From Margaritifera margaritifera (Eukaryota; Mollusca; Bivalvia; Unionida; Margaritiferidae), in the NCBI GenBank assembly GCA_029931535.1, contig JAQPZY010001670.1, forward strand, positions 1,860,001 to 1,924,000: a DNA stretch of 64,000 bases. Direction: 5' to 3'. Below the pieces are notes generated by a model, which had not been told where the DNA came from, searched no databases, and worked only from the letters and a program-made list of their open reading frames with translations. Positions within the stretch are counted from its first letter, which is position 1, and the number at the start of each line of letters is the position of its first letter. The translations under genes were made by a program, and so were the position numbers. Positions 1-12,849 of the stretch are shown in pieces.

Positions 1-3000
1 TCCCCCTTCATATGTGGTTGGGGATGCTGGTAAAATTTAAATACTAGGTAACTTGTGAGGCTGTAAGAATATGGTAGTAGCTACGGAAAGAATATCGCAT
101 CGGTATTGTTCGACGAGCCTAAAACATGCCTTTGAAATAAAAATTATGCTGGAGAACGGCCGTGAACCGACTTAGATTTGTATAAAAAAGGATCATAGTT
201 AGTTTTATGAATACTGACACAATTTCTTTCTTCAATAATTTTTTTGCTGTTGTCTTGATTCATACAAGAAACTTGTAGAAAAGTGGAAATTGCCTGTGGG
301 CTAAAGCATTGATTAACTCTGACATTTTTTATTTACAAATAAAATCCGATTGATTAAAACAGTCGGTTATAAATGTATTTAAAATGTACTTACTCTTAAC
401 AAAAGATTACAATAACAACAACGCTGTGATATTTATTCACCATTACTTATTGTACTGTTAGATCAGCCAATCACAAAGGACTGACATTTTGTAATGTCAC
501 GTTTGATTGGCTCAGAGTGAGAATTTCAATCTCAAACTCAAGCTCAGAGTTTTATGATCTCCACACGATACAGTCTGAGCACAAAATTTGAACTCGGACT
601 CAAAATGCCAAAATGAAAAACATACATAGAATATCTCAGTATTATTAAAATTGTGCATGTATGTAGGATTAAAACTATCAAATCATGTCAGAATTGTCTT
701 TACTCTAACTCCTTTTTAGAGAGAAGTTATAGTAAAGTTAAACAAAATTGAAATTTGAGCATGAAATTTGTATGCTCAGTTTTGTAACTACGGGGCCAAG
801 AAAGTGTCTCTTAATTATTTGTTCCAGCTTCTAATAAGCAGATTGCATAAAAAACACAAATAATAAAAGTTTTTTTTCCTTGAATTTTAAAATAGAAACC
901 AACCATTTAGAATTTAAAATCTGTTCCGTCTTTGCCGGTGCCATCGTCCACGGAGAACTTTGGTAAGAACCCACACTGAATTACCGGAAACTAAACGTGG
1001 GATTGGGTATTGGTGTCGTCTGCAGCAAATCTTGAGAAGTACCTTAGGACTAAAATGAATACACCTGCTTCCTTCGTTGTCGACGCAACGATATTGTAGT
1101 TATAAGTTCGTTAAAATTTTTCTGCAGCTTTTTGTTTTCAGGATTTTGATTTACATAGTGTTACGAACCTAAAAAATCGATCAAAAAGACAGGTGAATCT
1201 GAGAGATTTTGACTTTGATGTAGATTTGAATTACGGTAAAACATCCAATAACATTTTCTTACCGTGCGTGCGTCAAAGAGCTTTTGATTTATTAACTCCC
1301 CCCTCTTACTGTATGGGCTTAGACCACAACTATTTCCTTCTATGTTATGTATAACCATTCAGTATTGTAAATTTGTTGCTATAACTGAACTTCTTAGAAC
1401 TTGTCTGCCTCCGTTCCATTATGAATGCGACCCCACCTGTCTTAGAAAGTATTTACCTGGCACAATTACAATCTAGCAGAGGATTATTGAATCCCATTAT
1501 GCCTTTTAAATTTCGAACCAAACTTTGTTCCGTTAGCACAAACTTTTTTAATTTCGAAAAATAAAGTCGACAGCGAGTGCCTTGGTAAACATGCTATTTT
1601 CAGTAAACGGAGCAGCCTAATGTTCATCGTAAGGACTAAAGTGCATGGTTATGATGCCGATGCTCGTGCATGTACAAATAAAAGTTGGTACATCTATGCT
1701 GTATACATTGTGCAAGATAACTGCTATAACCAGTGAAATTAAAATAAAGGGTACGAAACTACACTGACAAAATTCGCTGAATCATGAAAATGTAATGTAA
1801 GTAGAATTTAGACTTTATCGTTTTTTTTTGTTACATGCCACACATTCCAAAATAATGCATTCTGAATAAAAAATGGCTTTTTAATATTTTTGTAGAATTC
1901 ATAATTAAGTATCATTTAAAATGTCAGTGACATCCTGAAAAGTTGCATCATTGGTTGATCGGTACATTATTGTGTATTAATATCATAAACACTGACTCCA
2001 GGGAAGTAACAAAAAAGTGCTTGACTGACATGTATTTAGGCAACAGTTTATATATCAGAACGTTCATTTCAGAGAAGTCAGTTTTAAAAATTAGTACAGT
2101 TTTGTGACCTTTGAAGTCTATCCCTTTATTACCAGCATAGCTTTTAACATTTCAAAACAGTCAGCTGTGAAAACATCGAACTTGGTACTGTTTTTTTGAG
2201 GGGAGCTAAAGTACAAGTCATGTAGGTGTTCAGTACTGATTATTTCAGTAATTTGTGTAATTTTTTGCAATTTGATTGCACAGACATTACAACGGTGATT
2301 TTTCCCTTTGTTTTGATCCTCATAAATCCATATTCCTTGAAATGTCATTATATACACACCCAAATCAATGTTAAAGTACTTAAACATTTTTAGATGCAGT
2401 CAACATAACGGTGTGATTCAGATTGAATGTTGCAGTTCATCATGGTTTGCCACATGGTTGTCCCATAATCCCTTTAGGCAGCATCTAACTGGTGGCTAGG
2501 GGCTGAATGGAACATTGCTGAAAATATCAGACTTTGGTGGCCTCCAGACCCTGGGAAATCTGGTATCCGAGTGGGCCAGTTCGACCCTGCCTTTAGAGAT
2601 TTTGACTCTTGTTTTTTTTTATTATTGGAATTTTATTGTTCATTCTCATTGAAATCCTTTTGAATGTTGTAAAGAAGGTATTCAGGAAAATTGTATATTC
2701 TTGATCCAGTTAGCATTGGAGCTAATTTCAACCTTGTTTTGGAAGCCTGCATTTGCAAACTGAAACTTTAATTATCAGCATTAGTTTTGAATATGGAAAA
2801 AAGATTTAAAAGAAAATATCCAGTGTTTTAATTTTAGTTGTAATATTGTCATATTTTTAAGAAAGCTCATCTCTCACAAGCATTAGTTTAGTTCTCCTGT
2901 GCAAGTTGACTTTTATAAAAATTGTCCATATGTGCAGCAAACCACAATGCAAAGCAGAAGATTTGAAAATTATCATATAGTTTTGTCAAGAACCTTCTTC

Positions 3001-5756
3001 CCAGCTGACAGATTGTACTTAAAGAGAAACGTTTATTCAAACTCAGGCATGCATGCCACTCTGAAGTTTACACATAATAAGGATAAATATTGACCAGTTG
3101 AAAGTTTAACAGTTGAACCAGTCCACCACTTTCATCTGTGGGTGAAAGCTGTGATTTCCAAATGAAAACACAATTTATGTCATTTTATTGAAACTTGAAA
3201 GTGGGATGCTTCTGTTTCAAGAAAATATTTTTTGTTGCCAGCTGGTCAGGAGATAAATGTAAAATTCTATACTCATTTTCAAATCTATCACTCTGCACTG
3301 AGTCTTACTGTAATATCTGCTTAGAGTATATTATGTGCAGCATGTCATGCTTGAACTAAGCTTAAAGATGGCAAACTAATGCCATGCCTGTGTTATGATA
3401 ATGTGTAGATAAGAACAAGCATACAATATTGAAAAAGAGTGCAAATAGATGATTAAGAGATACATCAATGTGTATTTAAGTAACAAAGAAAAAGAGGTTT
3501 AGTCCATTGATGAATATCATTCTCATAAGTCTTGGCCTTACAATACATACCGGGTATGTATCATTGCCGTTTATCTGTGATTGAAAAAAAGTATTTAAAA
3601 AAAACCTGGTATGGACCACAGCTAATTTTAGTGTTGTTACTGGAAGCAGTTTTTATTTGCTTGACCCAAAAAAATGCAGTTTATCAGGACAGGTTGTTTA
3701 TTGACATTAGAGGTCTGTACATTATATTTACAGTGAAACTTTCCTATTCCAGATACTGTAGGGACCAAAAATTATGTATGTTTTGTAGAGGTGGCCATTA
3801 GACAGGGGTTTGATTTGTACTACAGTGTTAATATTTGGACCAGAATACAGTATATAGCTAGTCTGTTGAGGAGGCTGGGTTACAGAGGGGCCAGTTCAGG
3901 ATTTTTTTACATTGTAACACAGATGATCTTACAAGTCAGGTTATAATGTGCATAAAACGGATATAATTCCAAGATATATAAGTGTTGACACAATTCATCC
4001 ATAGTATGTTCTGCCCAGCATTTCATGTCGGTGTGCAAATCTAAAGTAGTTCTAAAATCAGACTTGGCAGTCTTATTATGTTTATTGATTGCATACCATT
4101 ATTTAAACTGACTGGAAAACATGGCACATGTGCTTTTCATCAGTATGCACTCTGGAGTGATGGTGATGAGAGTGTTGACTCTTGCCTATAAAACAAGAGG
4201 AATGAACTAGCCTTCAAAGAAAGTTTGACAACATATTATGCTACAGTTATTGAAATCTGTATCAAGGTCCACACTGGACTAAAAATTTTAGTTGAAGTGA
4301 GTTGTCTCTCCCACCAGAATATGGTGAAGTGCTGGGAAAATAGGGAGAAGTGAGTGGAGAGTGGTCAAATTTCATAATATTCACAACAGTTACCTAAAAG
4401 AACTATTTTACTAAACCTTTGAGTCAGATTATATAAAAACAAAAGCAATATTCATATTACAAATTCTTAGTTTGATTCAGCAGAATTGTTTTGTATGACT
4501 GTGTTATTGCAAAAGTTGGTAGCCTCAAAAGTAGGTTACTGTCGAAAATGGGTGACAAATCTCCATGCAGATCACGAGTCCTTTCTTCTTACTATAAACT
4601 TGTTTACTTTTCTTAACAATCGGCCTAAAAACCTCCATAGAGTAATGATTTGCTCATGATGGGGCTACATATGTGGAGAATTTCACTTGTATCTTGAAGC
4701 TTCATCTGAATTTTCAGCTTGAATCTTGATGATTGAAAGGAGATTGCAGACATAAATAATCATTCACTTGGACACAAAAGTTTATCAGAAGCACAAAATG
4801 CTATGTTTAAATTGTTTTACATTGCTCATTGAAGAGGAAAAAGAGATGAGAGTTTATTGTACGCAGAATACAAAAGCATTCAGTGGCCTGAGAAAAAGGA
4901 TGGTTGTAAAGACATTAGATCATAAAGACAAATTCAGCTTCACTTTCTCTGCATATTCGGGCAGAATGATAAACACTGGAGTGACTCTCACCTGAATTGC
5001 TTCCTTGCTTGGATCCTGGGTATGCTTAAGAAATTTACAAGAAGTAATAAGCTGATGGATAAACAAAAATCATATTACTGTTAGTGGCTTATTACTCACT
5101 CGGTCATGTCCATTCTAGTCTGCTTTGTTTTTTCTGGTTTTTCTCTTTGCTTCATGAGTCAAAATATGAGCACTCGTACAGCTCAAGTGGGCCAAACTCT
5201 AGATTGCGTGTATATGTAAAGAAAGGTATACAAAGAGACTTTCCTTGACACCGTGATACATGCCTGTAACCTGTTTAAACAGTAATGCTATCATTGCTCT
5301 GAGGGCAGTTTTTATGGTTAATTGTCACAGAGGCGATTATAAGGTAAAGGTGGTCAGAGATAAACAACCACCACACCGTAGTTTGCTTAATTGACTGACA
5401 GTAGCTGAGGTGCTTTGTGTTTGGTATTCCTGTGAGCACTGCTGTGGGACAGCCCATGCAGCTAATTTCCTTAAATGAATTACATGAAGTGGAACAACCC
5501 AATTGATTTGATGTTTGGTAAGCTGGGGATGTGTGTTGAATAAAAAGAATCTATTACACTTCATTGTCGTTAATGAAAATATTTAACCCCTTTTTATTAA
5601 AGATTATTGCTTGGTTTGTGCTTAACAGCAACATTTCTTTGAAGTCTGATTTTACTCCATGTATATAAAATGCAAATTAAACATGATTATTTTGGTTGTT
5701 AGAATGGTAAAGCTAGCAGTGTGGAAGTGTGATTCATTTTTTATGGCAAATGTCGA
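1..5756. other. Non-coding upstream region, no supported gene
   Basis: No convincing exon, RNA gene or complete transposon was found. The open frames here are short and look like chance. Two points are visible. A pair of inverted CCAAT-type boxes (AGCCAATCA and TGATTGGCT) lies at about 465-512. A GT donor-like site (TTTG|GTAAGA) follows a somewhat CpG-richer stretch at about 920-965, which could be a 5' untranslated exon of the downstream gene, but nothing in the sequence confirms it. The signal-peptide exon of the lectin/CUB gene is expected somewhere upstream of 7224 and I could not place it. Confidence 0.5.
3728..3826. repeat. Possible MITE fragment with CAGTGAAAC-type end
   Basis: A TA dinucleotide is followed by CAGTGAAACTTTCC, which resembles the CAGTNAAACCTGTCTT ends of the larger elements at 36304 and 49388. 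Near 3820 an oppositely oriented partner, reading CACTGTAG from the other strand, follows a short AT-rich body. The repeat ends are diverged, so the boundaries are approximate and the assignment is weak. Confidence 0.25.
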
Positions 5757-6146
5757 AAGTCAGGGAGGGATGAGGCATCTGTGAAGCAAGCAAGACCCAG
5801 CAAATATGAATTTCTTAACTTCTGGCTGATGGAGTTTGACTTTGTGAAACTCAGCAGCAAGGACGAGCATTTTATGCTTTTCACATACTGCAAATGCCAT
5901 ATCGACATTAGTCACTCTGGAGTATTGTATACAACATCCATCAAAATAGCAACAAACCCTGCATCAGGGCAGATGCAGAAAGAGCATTTTCAATGCTCGA
6001 AAAGTTCAACAAGATCTTGGGGAATTTTGAAGAATGGTACCATCCATTCTCAAATGAGTGCAAAGATGAACAGTAATGACACTTGTATCACCTTCAGATC
6101 GTCCAAAAAACTGTTGAGAACAGCTAAGTCAAGAACAACAAGTTAA
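5757..6146 (+). pseudogene. hAT transposase remnant, internally deleted
   Basis: A 121-codon open frame starts at 5781. Its first 60 residues look like the zinc-finger entry of a hAT transposase: EFLNFWLMEFDFVKLSSKDE followed by a Cys/His finger in which the first Cys of CTYC reads FTYC. The last 40 residues match the C-terminal hAT dimerisation region (GTIHSQMSAKMNSNDTC, then KKLLRTAKS). The signature ADAERAFSMLEKFNKI is readable only in the +1 frame at about 5962-6009, so a frameshift separates the two ends. The whole middle, including the DDE catalytic core, is missing. The family resembles the relic at 12850-14510. It is a dead, internally deleted copy in the intron or upstream region of the lectin/CUB gene. 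A host gene is unlikely. Confidence 0.65.
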
Positions 6147-6225
6147 TACTTTATTCCACAGTCCAATGGATTGAAAAGACAAAAACTGTATTTTATTTAA
6201 TGTCGGTGTGGGTGTGGTTATGTCA

Positions 6226-6228
6226 GTG

Positions 6229-6259
<31 letters not shown>

Positions 6260-6274
6260 TTGTGTGTGTGTATA
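6226..6274. repeat. GT microsatellite
   Basis: A run of TG dinucleotides is interrupted by TTTG units. It creates a Val/Cys-rich open frame at 6200-6388 that is not a gene. Confidence 0.9.
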
Positions 6275-7223
6275 TGTTTGTTGATGATATCTGTACCATC
6301 TGTTTTTGTTGAGAAGTATATTATTTACTTAAAAGAAAATATATATTTTCTTTTATTCATATGTAAAATTTCCAGTCATTTTCTATAATCTTGTACAAGT
6401 AGATAACTTACTCTCAATAGTACAATGTTGCTTGTTTGAGTCACACATACTGCACCCCCCCATAAAACATTCGAGTCTCAAAAACTTCGCAGCACTGTAG
6501 AGAAGGTTGGCAGGTATGTTTTGACAATTTTTAAAAAAAAAATAAGCATTTATAAAGTCCATCATTAGCTATTTACTCTGTTTATGGGACTTGTTTGGCA
6601 CTATAAACCTGAAAGATTCGACTGTTCTTTTTTTTTTTTATGTCCCACCAGTACAGTCATAAGGCATATAGTGTTAACATTGTCCATTCGTAGTCTGTCC
6701 ATGTATTAGTCTTACCTTGGTCAACTTGTGTATTTAGATCAGTTTTCAGGTGCATTTGTCAAGCATGTGTATTTGATAAACACATTTATAGATCATAGCA
6801 CAGGCTGAAAATGCACTCATGTTGCAGTGTGACAGATCTCCTTGATATCATACAATGTCAGTATATGATGTCACAACAGGTACTTGCTCTCCTAGCTTTG
6901 TCTATTTCATATTATTTGTGACATTTCAAAAGTCAGAGGAGAACATATAATTGAAGAAAAAACCCCACACCGTAATATCATTTTTCATCATGACAGTTTT
7001 TAATTTTCCAATAAAAAAAATGAAGCACATACCTGTTTTTTTGTTTCATCTACTTATTTAACACTGGTCTTTGCATATGTTGGTATTTTTTTAAAGTTTA
7101 ATTCTTTGCTTGGATGTTACTGAAACATCTGAAAACTAATTTCCATGTAGCATCTAGAGTCAGTAAAGATGGTTACTAAAGTTAATTGCTTATACCAAAA
7201 AAAATATTTTCATTTATTTGCAG
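6275..7223. other. Non-coding stretch upstream of the first lectin exon
   Basis: AT-rich, with no exon or recognisable transposon. It ends in the acceptor of the exon at 7224. Confidence 0.5.
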
Positions 7224-7287
7224 GTAAGAGTAAGTTCGGCAGTTGTTATAGAGACAATTGGGAATTTAACTTTTGAATGTCCTGATG
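7224..7287 (+). CDS. Lectin/CUB gene, exon carrying the C-type lectin domain entry
   Basis: This 64-nt exon has acceptor TTTGCAG before 7224 and donor GTGAGT from 7288. It is read from phase 0 and leaves one extra base. It encodes VRVSSAVVIETIGNLTFECP followed by DG, and the next exon supplies GWVAARGGCY, so CPDGW...CY is the classical start of a C-type lectin domain. No methionine or signal peptide is present, so at least one earlier exon must exist. The first bases, GTAAGAGTAAGT, themselves look like a donor; the reading frame and the join to the following exon support the exon call. The product is probably an extracellular recognition or adhesion protein. Ligand and cell type cannot be read from the sequence. 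Confidence 0.7.
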
Positions 7288-7669
7288 GTGAGTACTGAAT
7301 TGTTGGCTGATATATTGTTTTTAATTGTGGAATAGCTACATAGATGTATAGTAAGACCTTCCCAAGCCTAGGTATAGTCAAGCCACCAGATCTTGCTTTG
7401 TTTTCAATATGTACAGTGACTGGAAGTTTATGACTCCATGGGTTTAGTACTTTATTCCACTCTACCTTTTTAAAAAATTAATTATTAATTGACAACAAAA
7501 TGATTCAGATTTGTTTTCAGAAAATGTAAAGATCCATTTTTTATTACAAAGAACATGCTCATAATATTGGTTAAAAAAATCAGTTTTGGAAGGAGTAGAG
7601 CTTTAGCATGAATATACACTGCTGACAGATATTGGATTTGATGTAGGGATCTAAATTTGCTAATTGCAG

Positions 7670-7751
7670 GCTGGGTTGCTGCCAGGGGAGGATGTTACCT
7701 TGCAGTGGAGACTAATATGACCTGGAAAGATGCTAGGACAAGCTGTATGAA
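7670..7751 (+). CDS. Lectin/CUB gene, exon 2 of the C-type lectin domain
   Basis: An 82-nt exon between acceptor TTGCAG and donor GTAAGT, entered in phase 1 and left in phase 2. It encodes GWVAARGGCYLAVETNMTWK then DARTSCM, which is the first alpha-helical section of a C-type lectin-like domain. The spaced Cys-Tyr, the Trp of TWKDAR and the Cys of TSC are all hallmark positions. The domain is closed by the exon at 22236. The downstream intron (7752-11181) contains SINE tails, a hAT MITE and AT-rich DNA. The asparagine in NMT is a possible N-glycosylation site. Confidence 0.88.
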
Positions 7752-8097
7752 GTAAGTCTTTTGCTGTCAAAATTGTATTAGCACATTACATTCAGTTCCT
7801 TGCCTAATTTAGTTAAAGGCAATGTCCAACTATAATTAGTTATATGAATGCATACTTATTCAATAACAAATGTTTTTTCTTCAGAATGGACACAGTGTAG
7901 TCATAAACAAAGAATACTAAGCATATTGAACATTGATTGGGAAGGCAACTTTGTCCAATAAAATAAAGGCCAGAACCAATGCTCTAAAATATATTGACCA
8001 TGGAGTGAAAACAGCGGTCCATTCACAATTTTAAAAAATTAATGCAGGATGAGTAATAGTAAATACTATATTAACTGTAGACAGCATGGCCCAAGAG

Positions 8098-8195
8098 AAG
8101 GTGTGGTTTGGTTTGTGGGTTTTAATGACACTTTTAACAATTATTGGCTATATCATTCCAATGAAATGGGAGCTAAGTGGACCCAAGAGAATATT
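8098..8195 (-). mobile_element. SINE tail fragment
   Basis: The sequence GGTTTGGTTTGTGGGTTTTA followed by ATGACACTTTTAAC and TTGGCTATATCATTCC resembles, in the same orientation, the tail of the SINE at 18440-18612 (CACTTTTAAC...TTGGATATATCATG). Only the tail end of the unit is present, and no tRNA-like head is visible. Confidence 0.45.
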
Positions 8196-8544
8196 TAAAT
8201 AATAAGTAAGAACAAAATCAGTCTTAACTCTGTGTGTCCTTCAGTTTAAAAGACAACGAACACTTAGAAGTTTAGACCTTTTTAACTTTATTTTTATATA
8301 TTTAGTTCAACATTTTTTAAAATTCTGAAATTCAAATTTTTTATTTCTAGTTTCACTTTTTTATATTCTTAATTTAATTTTTAATGTTTTTACAAGTAAT
8401 TATAAGTAAAGTTAAATAGAAAAAATGAAATAATAAAATCTTATAAGGAAAGAAATAATATAACCTCGGATTAGCATGAGACATCTTTAAGAAGTCACTG
8501 TCTGTCCTTTATAGGATGGGCACATGCATATGTATACTCTATGT

Positions 8545-8645
8545 CAGATGTTCTCAAACTGTGGTCCGTGAGCTCCATTCATATCCTATATGAAACGTCT
8601 TTAATAGTCAAGTGGTCCGTGAACAAAAAAGTTGCAGAACCACTG
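8545..8645. mobile_element. hAT-type MITE with perfect 8-bp target duplication
   Basis: A 101-bp unit begins CAGATGTTCTCAAACTGTGG and ends (read from the other strand) CAGTGGTTCTGCAAC. The motif TGGTCCGTGA is repeated internally in inverted orientation. It is flanked on both sides by CTCTATGT (8537-8544 and 8646-8653). An 8-bp duplication and CAG...CTG ends are the signature of the hAT superfamily. No coding capacity. Confidence 0.88.
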
Positions 8646-9189
8646 CTCTATGTAATATGACATGATAGCACTAAAAATTTCATCTAAAAATTTTCTATAA
8701 ATTGTCAATCATATGAAATGTAGCAATGAGCTGTTTGATCGGCCAATTTTATAAAAACAACCAATCAGATCTTGTGTTTGACTTTGGTACAACAAGAAAA
8801 CATGGCTCATGTGGGAGACTTAAAGCAATGAAGTTGTCTCACTTGAGAACCCATTAAAAGTGCAATATTCATTAGCATCATTGTTCATTTGTTTCAACTT
8901 ACTGAATAAATACATAACTTAAAATTATAGTCTGTAGACATGATCTAGGCCTACTCGGGAGGCTACTGGCACAGTATGACATGGACTAATAAAATTTATT
9001 ACAGCAGTTTTAATATAAATATTTATGAAAGAAACAGAATATGTTGTACAATTTAAGGCTACTTTAAGATATTTTTTTATATAAAAAAAAACGGATGATT
9101 AAAGTTTTTCATATATTATTTTTACCTTAAGGAACCCCAGCAGGCCACTTGTAATCTATATATAGTAAATTTTAAACTGGTTAGATAAG

Positions 9190-9275
9190 CAGTCACGATG
9201 GTGTAAAGGTAAAACGACTCACTATTTAGTCCAACTTAAAATAAGAGCAGTGGTTTGAGCCCTTCCATAACCTTA
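9190..9275 (+). mobile_element. Possible tRNA-derived SINE head
   Basis: GATGGTGTAAAGGTAAAACG could serve as an A box, and GCAGTGGTTTGAGCCC about 45 bases later resembles a B box. The cloverleaf is not convincing, so it is not called as a functional tRNA. Confidence 0.3.
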
Positions 9276-9761
9276 CTTTTTTTAATGTGTTTCATGTAAA
9301 CTGAATTGAATAAGACTGGATTTTATTTTTGGCATTTTTCATAATGCCGCTCAACTGCAAACAATATATGGCTCCACAAAGCTTAATGGGCATGGACATT
9401 TGTCGCATGAGATTTGTGTGCATGAATTTTAGGTCATAATGCCTTTTTTGCTGTAGCAGTTACAAGTGGATCGTCTTGTCCTGTATACCTCTATATATCG
9501 TCAGAGAGCTATGCATGAATTTTGTGTATCAAGCACACATATTTCCATTCATATTTGACTAAGAGCATTCTTGACAAGTAGGACATCACAGTTGGTTATT
9601 CAATTATATTTTGTAATTTGTCTTCTACATGTAATTGCATATCAGAATAGTGTCACTCTATAGGTACACTGCATGAATATCTGTGGAAGACATATTTGTC
9701 TACCAGTCATTATCTAGCTCATTTCATATTAATCATGCCTATCTCATGAAGTTGAGCAAGT

Positions 9762-10120
9762 GCTGATTACCATTAAAAACACCATGCTGAGTCATTTAAA
9801 CATGGATCACTGTATTGAAACAAAGAAGTATCATATACTGCAGTTTAAGATGAGAAATAAAACAAAAAAAAGTTTATTTTCCAAAGAAAAGTAAATAAAT
9901 TGCAAATTGACATGGACAAAGCAATGTAATTATGTTTAGCATATAAAAGCTTAGCTGTCGCTGATTACCTTGAAAAGACCACAATGAGTCAATGAAGTAG
10001 TGATCACTGTTGTTACGAAGAAATATAAAATATTGTGAGTTAAGATGAGAAATAAAACTAAGAACCAAGTTTATTTTCCAAGAAAAAAACAGTATTTGCC
10101 AATTTCATACATTAACATAT
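9762..10120. repeat. Two-copy tandem duplication, unit about 193 bp
   Basis: The stretch GCTGATTACC...ACACCATGCTGAGTCA...GATGAGAAATAAAAC...GTTTATTTTCCAA at 9762-9890 recurs at about 9955-10085, with AACACCATGC changed to GACCACAATG and other substitutions. It is a local duplication within the intron. Confidence 0.7.
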
Positions 10121-11181
10121 TATTTTGTTTCACAATATGTGTAAATGTTACCATAACAGACAAACCGTAGTCACAAAAAAGATGTCCCCTAAGTATGCCT
10201 CTGATGAAGAACATTAACACTGTTTGAATCCTAAATATTATATTTAAATTCATTTTTTGAAAAAAGAAATTAATAAATGAAGAAAAATTTATTAGATCAA
10301 CAGGTATCAAATATTGAACATTTAGAGCATGGTAATCATATTTGTTCTGCTGTACTTAGCACAGCTTTAATGGAAACATGACAGAGTAGAACAACAAATT
10401 ACCAGTTATATGTACATGTATTTCTGGTCGAGACAGAGGAAAAAGCTACACAGTGATTGAAATGAAATTAGTTTATTAACATAAAGCATCGAAAGAGCAA
10501 CAATATTGAAGTTTGTAAGCATTATTTAATTATTTAATAAGGTTAGTAAACAATTTAGATACAATGTGATGGATTTAATATTTCACAAGGAGTGATTGTG
10601 TCTTGTGTAGGCAGCTTTAATGTCTTGATCATTTCATCAGATCAACCTGGAAATTTTTTTTTTTTTGTTCTTCTGTAAAACATGCACTCTGTCCTGAAAA
10701 TTAACATATTAATGTACAAATAGGTGCCAACCTCAGATTTCCAACCTCAAAAAATGGTTGGACAGTGGATTTGTATAAAACAGGAGTTTGTTCCTTGCTG
10801 AAGTTGAAGAATCTACAAATTAATCCTTTTTTGGGGGGGTTTGCTTTATAATTTATGAACTAAGTTTAATAAATTTCCATCTTTTGAAAGAGCATAAATA
10901 GTCCAGATTTTACTATTTACAGGATGAAAACCACTAAAGTTTATTCCATAGCCCAAATTATTTTCAGTGGGGAAAGGACATTGAAGTACATGTTAATGTC
11001 ATGGATATTACTTTGCCTTGTTTGTGATTTGACACATGTCTGATATAAAAAATATAAAATGGGTTGTTGAAACGTTGTATTGGAGACGTCATATTATACA
11101 TGATCCTTCTAGTGAGAGCATTTGCACTTTTATATTCAGGTTCTTTTAATTCATCTGTATTTTGTGATGCTTCTGTTTCAG

Positions 11182-11282
11182 TGCAAATGGAAGTGATCTT
11201 GTTCAAATCAATGATGTTCAGTATGCAGAGATCATAAGGCCCAATGCTCCAACCAGTCACCCAGATCATCTGTTCTGGATAG
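11182..11282 (+). CDS. Lectin/CUB gene, central C-type lectin exon
   Basis: A 101-nt exon between acceptor TGTTTCAG and donor GTATGT, entered in phase 2 and left in phase 1. It encodes NANGSDLVQINDVQYAEIIR and ends in HLFWIG. In C-type lectin domains the pattern G-x-L-V-x-I followed about 25-30 residues later by FWIG marks the second helix and the first core strand. Both are present, so the fold reads through without a break from the previous exon. The longer loop PNAPTSHPD before LFWIG has no diagnostic value. The next intron is about 11 kb and carries hAT and Penelope-like copies. Confidence 0.9.
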
Positions 11283-11348
11283 GTATGTTGGTTGATTCAG
11301 CAAGCTTTGTTTGTGTCTTTTTATACTTTTTATAAGTGCTTATGTGAC

Positions 11349-11376
11349 GAGAGAGAGAGTGAGAGAGAGAGAGAGA
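11349..11376. repeat. GA microsatellite
   Basis: A GA dinucleotide run with one GTGA interruption, a few tens of bases after the donor of the exon at 11182-11282. Confidence 0.9.
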
Positions 11377-12849
11377 ATGTAATTGTGAGAGAACATCTGT
11401 GCACGTATGTTTAAGAGTGCACAAATTAAGAAATTTTTTTTTTAAAACATTTAATGAACAACATATGTTGCTTTCAAAAATAACATCCAGTCACATGAAT
11501 AAATACAGTTGTTCCACACGGAAATACAGTCCTTGTCTCAAGAAACATTTAAGGAATGAGATACTTTTATAACTTTACCATAAATCCACTACAATTATGA
11601 ATGATAATCCAGAATATTTAAATACTCCATATGATTCATAATGTTCCTATGCCAAATTCTTCTCCTAGTTTCTTTAGCATAGGTTTTGGCACAGATTCAT
11701 ATTCTCTGATCAGACTAATTTTATCCTGTAAGAATAGTTTCATTCTGTGACACTTAACTGGTTGTTCTGACATCTTAGCATGCAAGTGAAGACAAATGAC
11801 AGCCATGGCTGCTTAAATTCATGTATGTAATGATTTTTCTCCTTTGAAATCAGTTGAGTGAATCTGACTTTGAGAATACTGTTTTGTTGGTTTCCATCGG
11901 CAAAGCATCAAAAACGAGGCCACATTACCTGGTTAATAAGCCTGGGGATTTAATTAAAAGACAAACAAAAAGTGTTCTGTGGATCATTTATACAAATGAA
12001 GAGCATCAAAGCAGACAAACATAACCTTTCTTTAATGGCTTATCAACAAGCATGCAGTTATTAATAATTTACCTTAAAAGCTGGCTCTTTTATGGTGCAA
12101 AGGCTTTGAATTAGCCTATTGTCAGCCCTCACCTGTATCAGCATGCGTGTCAAGTATTGTTGTAACCTTGCATACCCTTTTGACATTTTATCACTAAGCC
12201 TACTACAGTATTTGTATACATGTGAATATTCTGCATGGGAGGGTTTTTCACCCAAGTTTAGAGGTGTCTCCAGTCCCTTCTGTCACTCACTGAAGTCTGC
12301 ATCATAAGTAAAATTATTATTGAAAATTTTTTCCCCATTTTTTCTCTCAGATTTTTATTCAGCTGTAGTGTTTTTATGTTAATACGTGACTGTGAACTGG
12401 CTTAAGCAGAGCAAGACAATGTGGTTGCTAATTTCACCCTTTGATCCTGTCGGCATGGTCAACTGGCTTCATTTGAAGTTTGTTGAGGTGGATTATACTA
12501 TGTGTGAGTAGAAGTGATTCCGAAAGGATTAAAAATTTTAATTGATTATGGCGTGGTAACTAAAGAACTCAATCAGCATGAAACAATAAACATTACTTTG
12601 ATTCTCTCCACAAGGTATGTTCTGCTTCTGTGCTTAAAGTTGTCAAGATAAATCAGAGTATATACTATGTATGATCAAAAGGACAGGATTAAACATGTTG
12701 ATTGATTGTGGTTGGATTACTCAAGAAATCAAATGGCATAAAACTGGGTGGATTTGACTTTGGTGCTTAAAGTTTGTTGAGTTGTCTAAACATGCATTAT
12801 CTCCCAATGCCAAAACACCAAAATGCAAGCAACCGAAATATCACATGAA

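Larger units (their letters stand above)
7752..11181. other. Intron of the lectin/CUB gene
   Basis: 3.4 kb of intron. Apart from the SINE tail, MITE, tRNA-like unit and tandem duplication listed separately, I see only AT-rich sequence with no coding signal. Confidence 0.7.

Noticed and set aside
6200..6388. Open frame rich in Val and Cys
   Set aside because: Produced entirely by a GT microsatellite.
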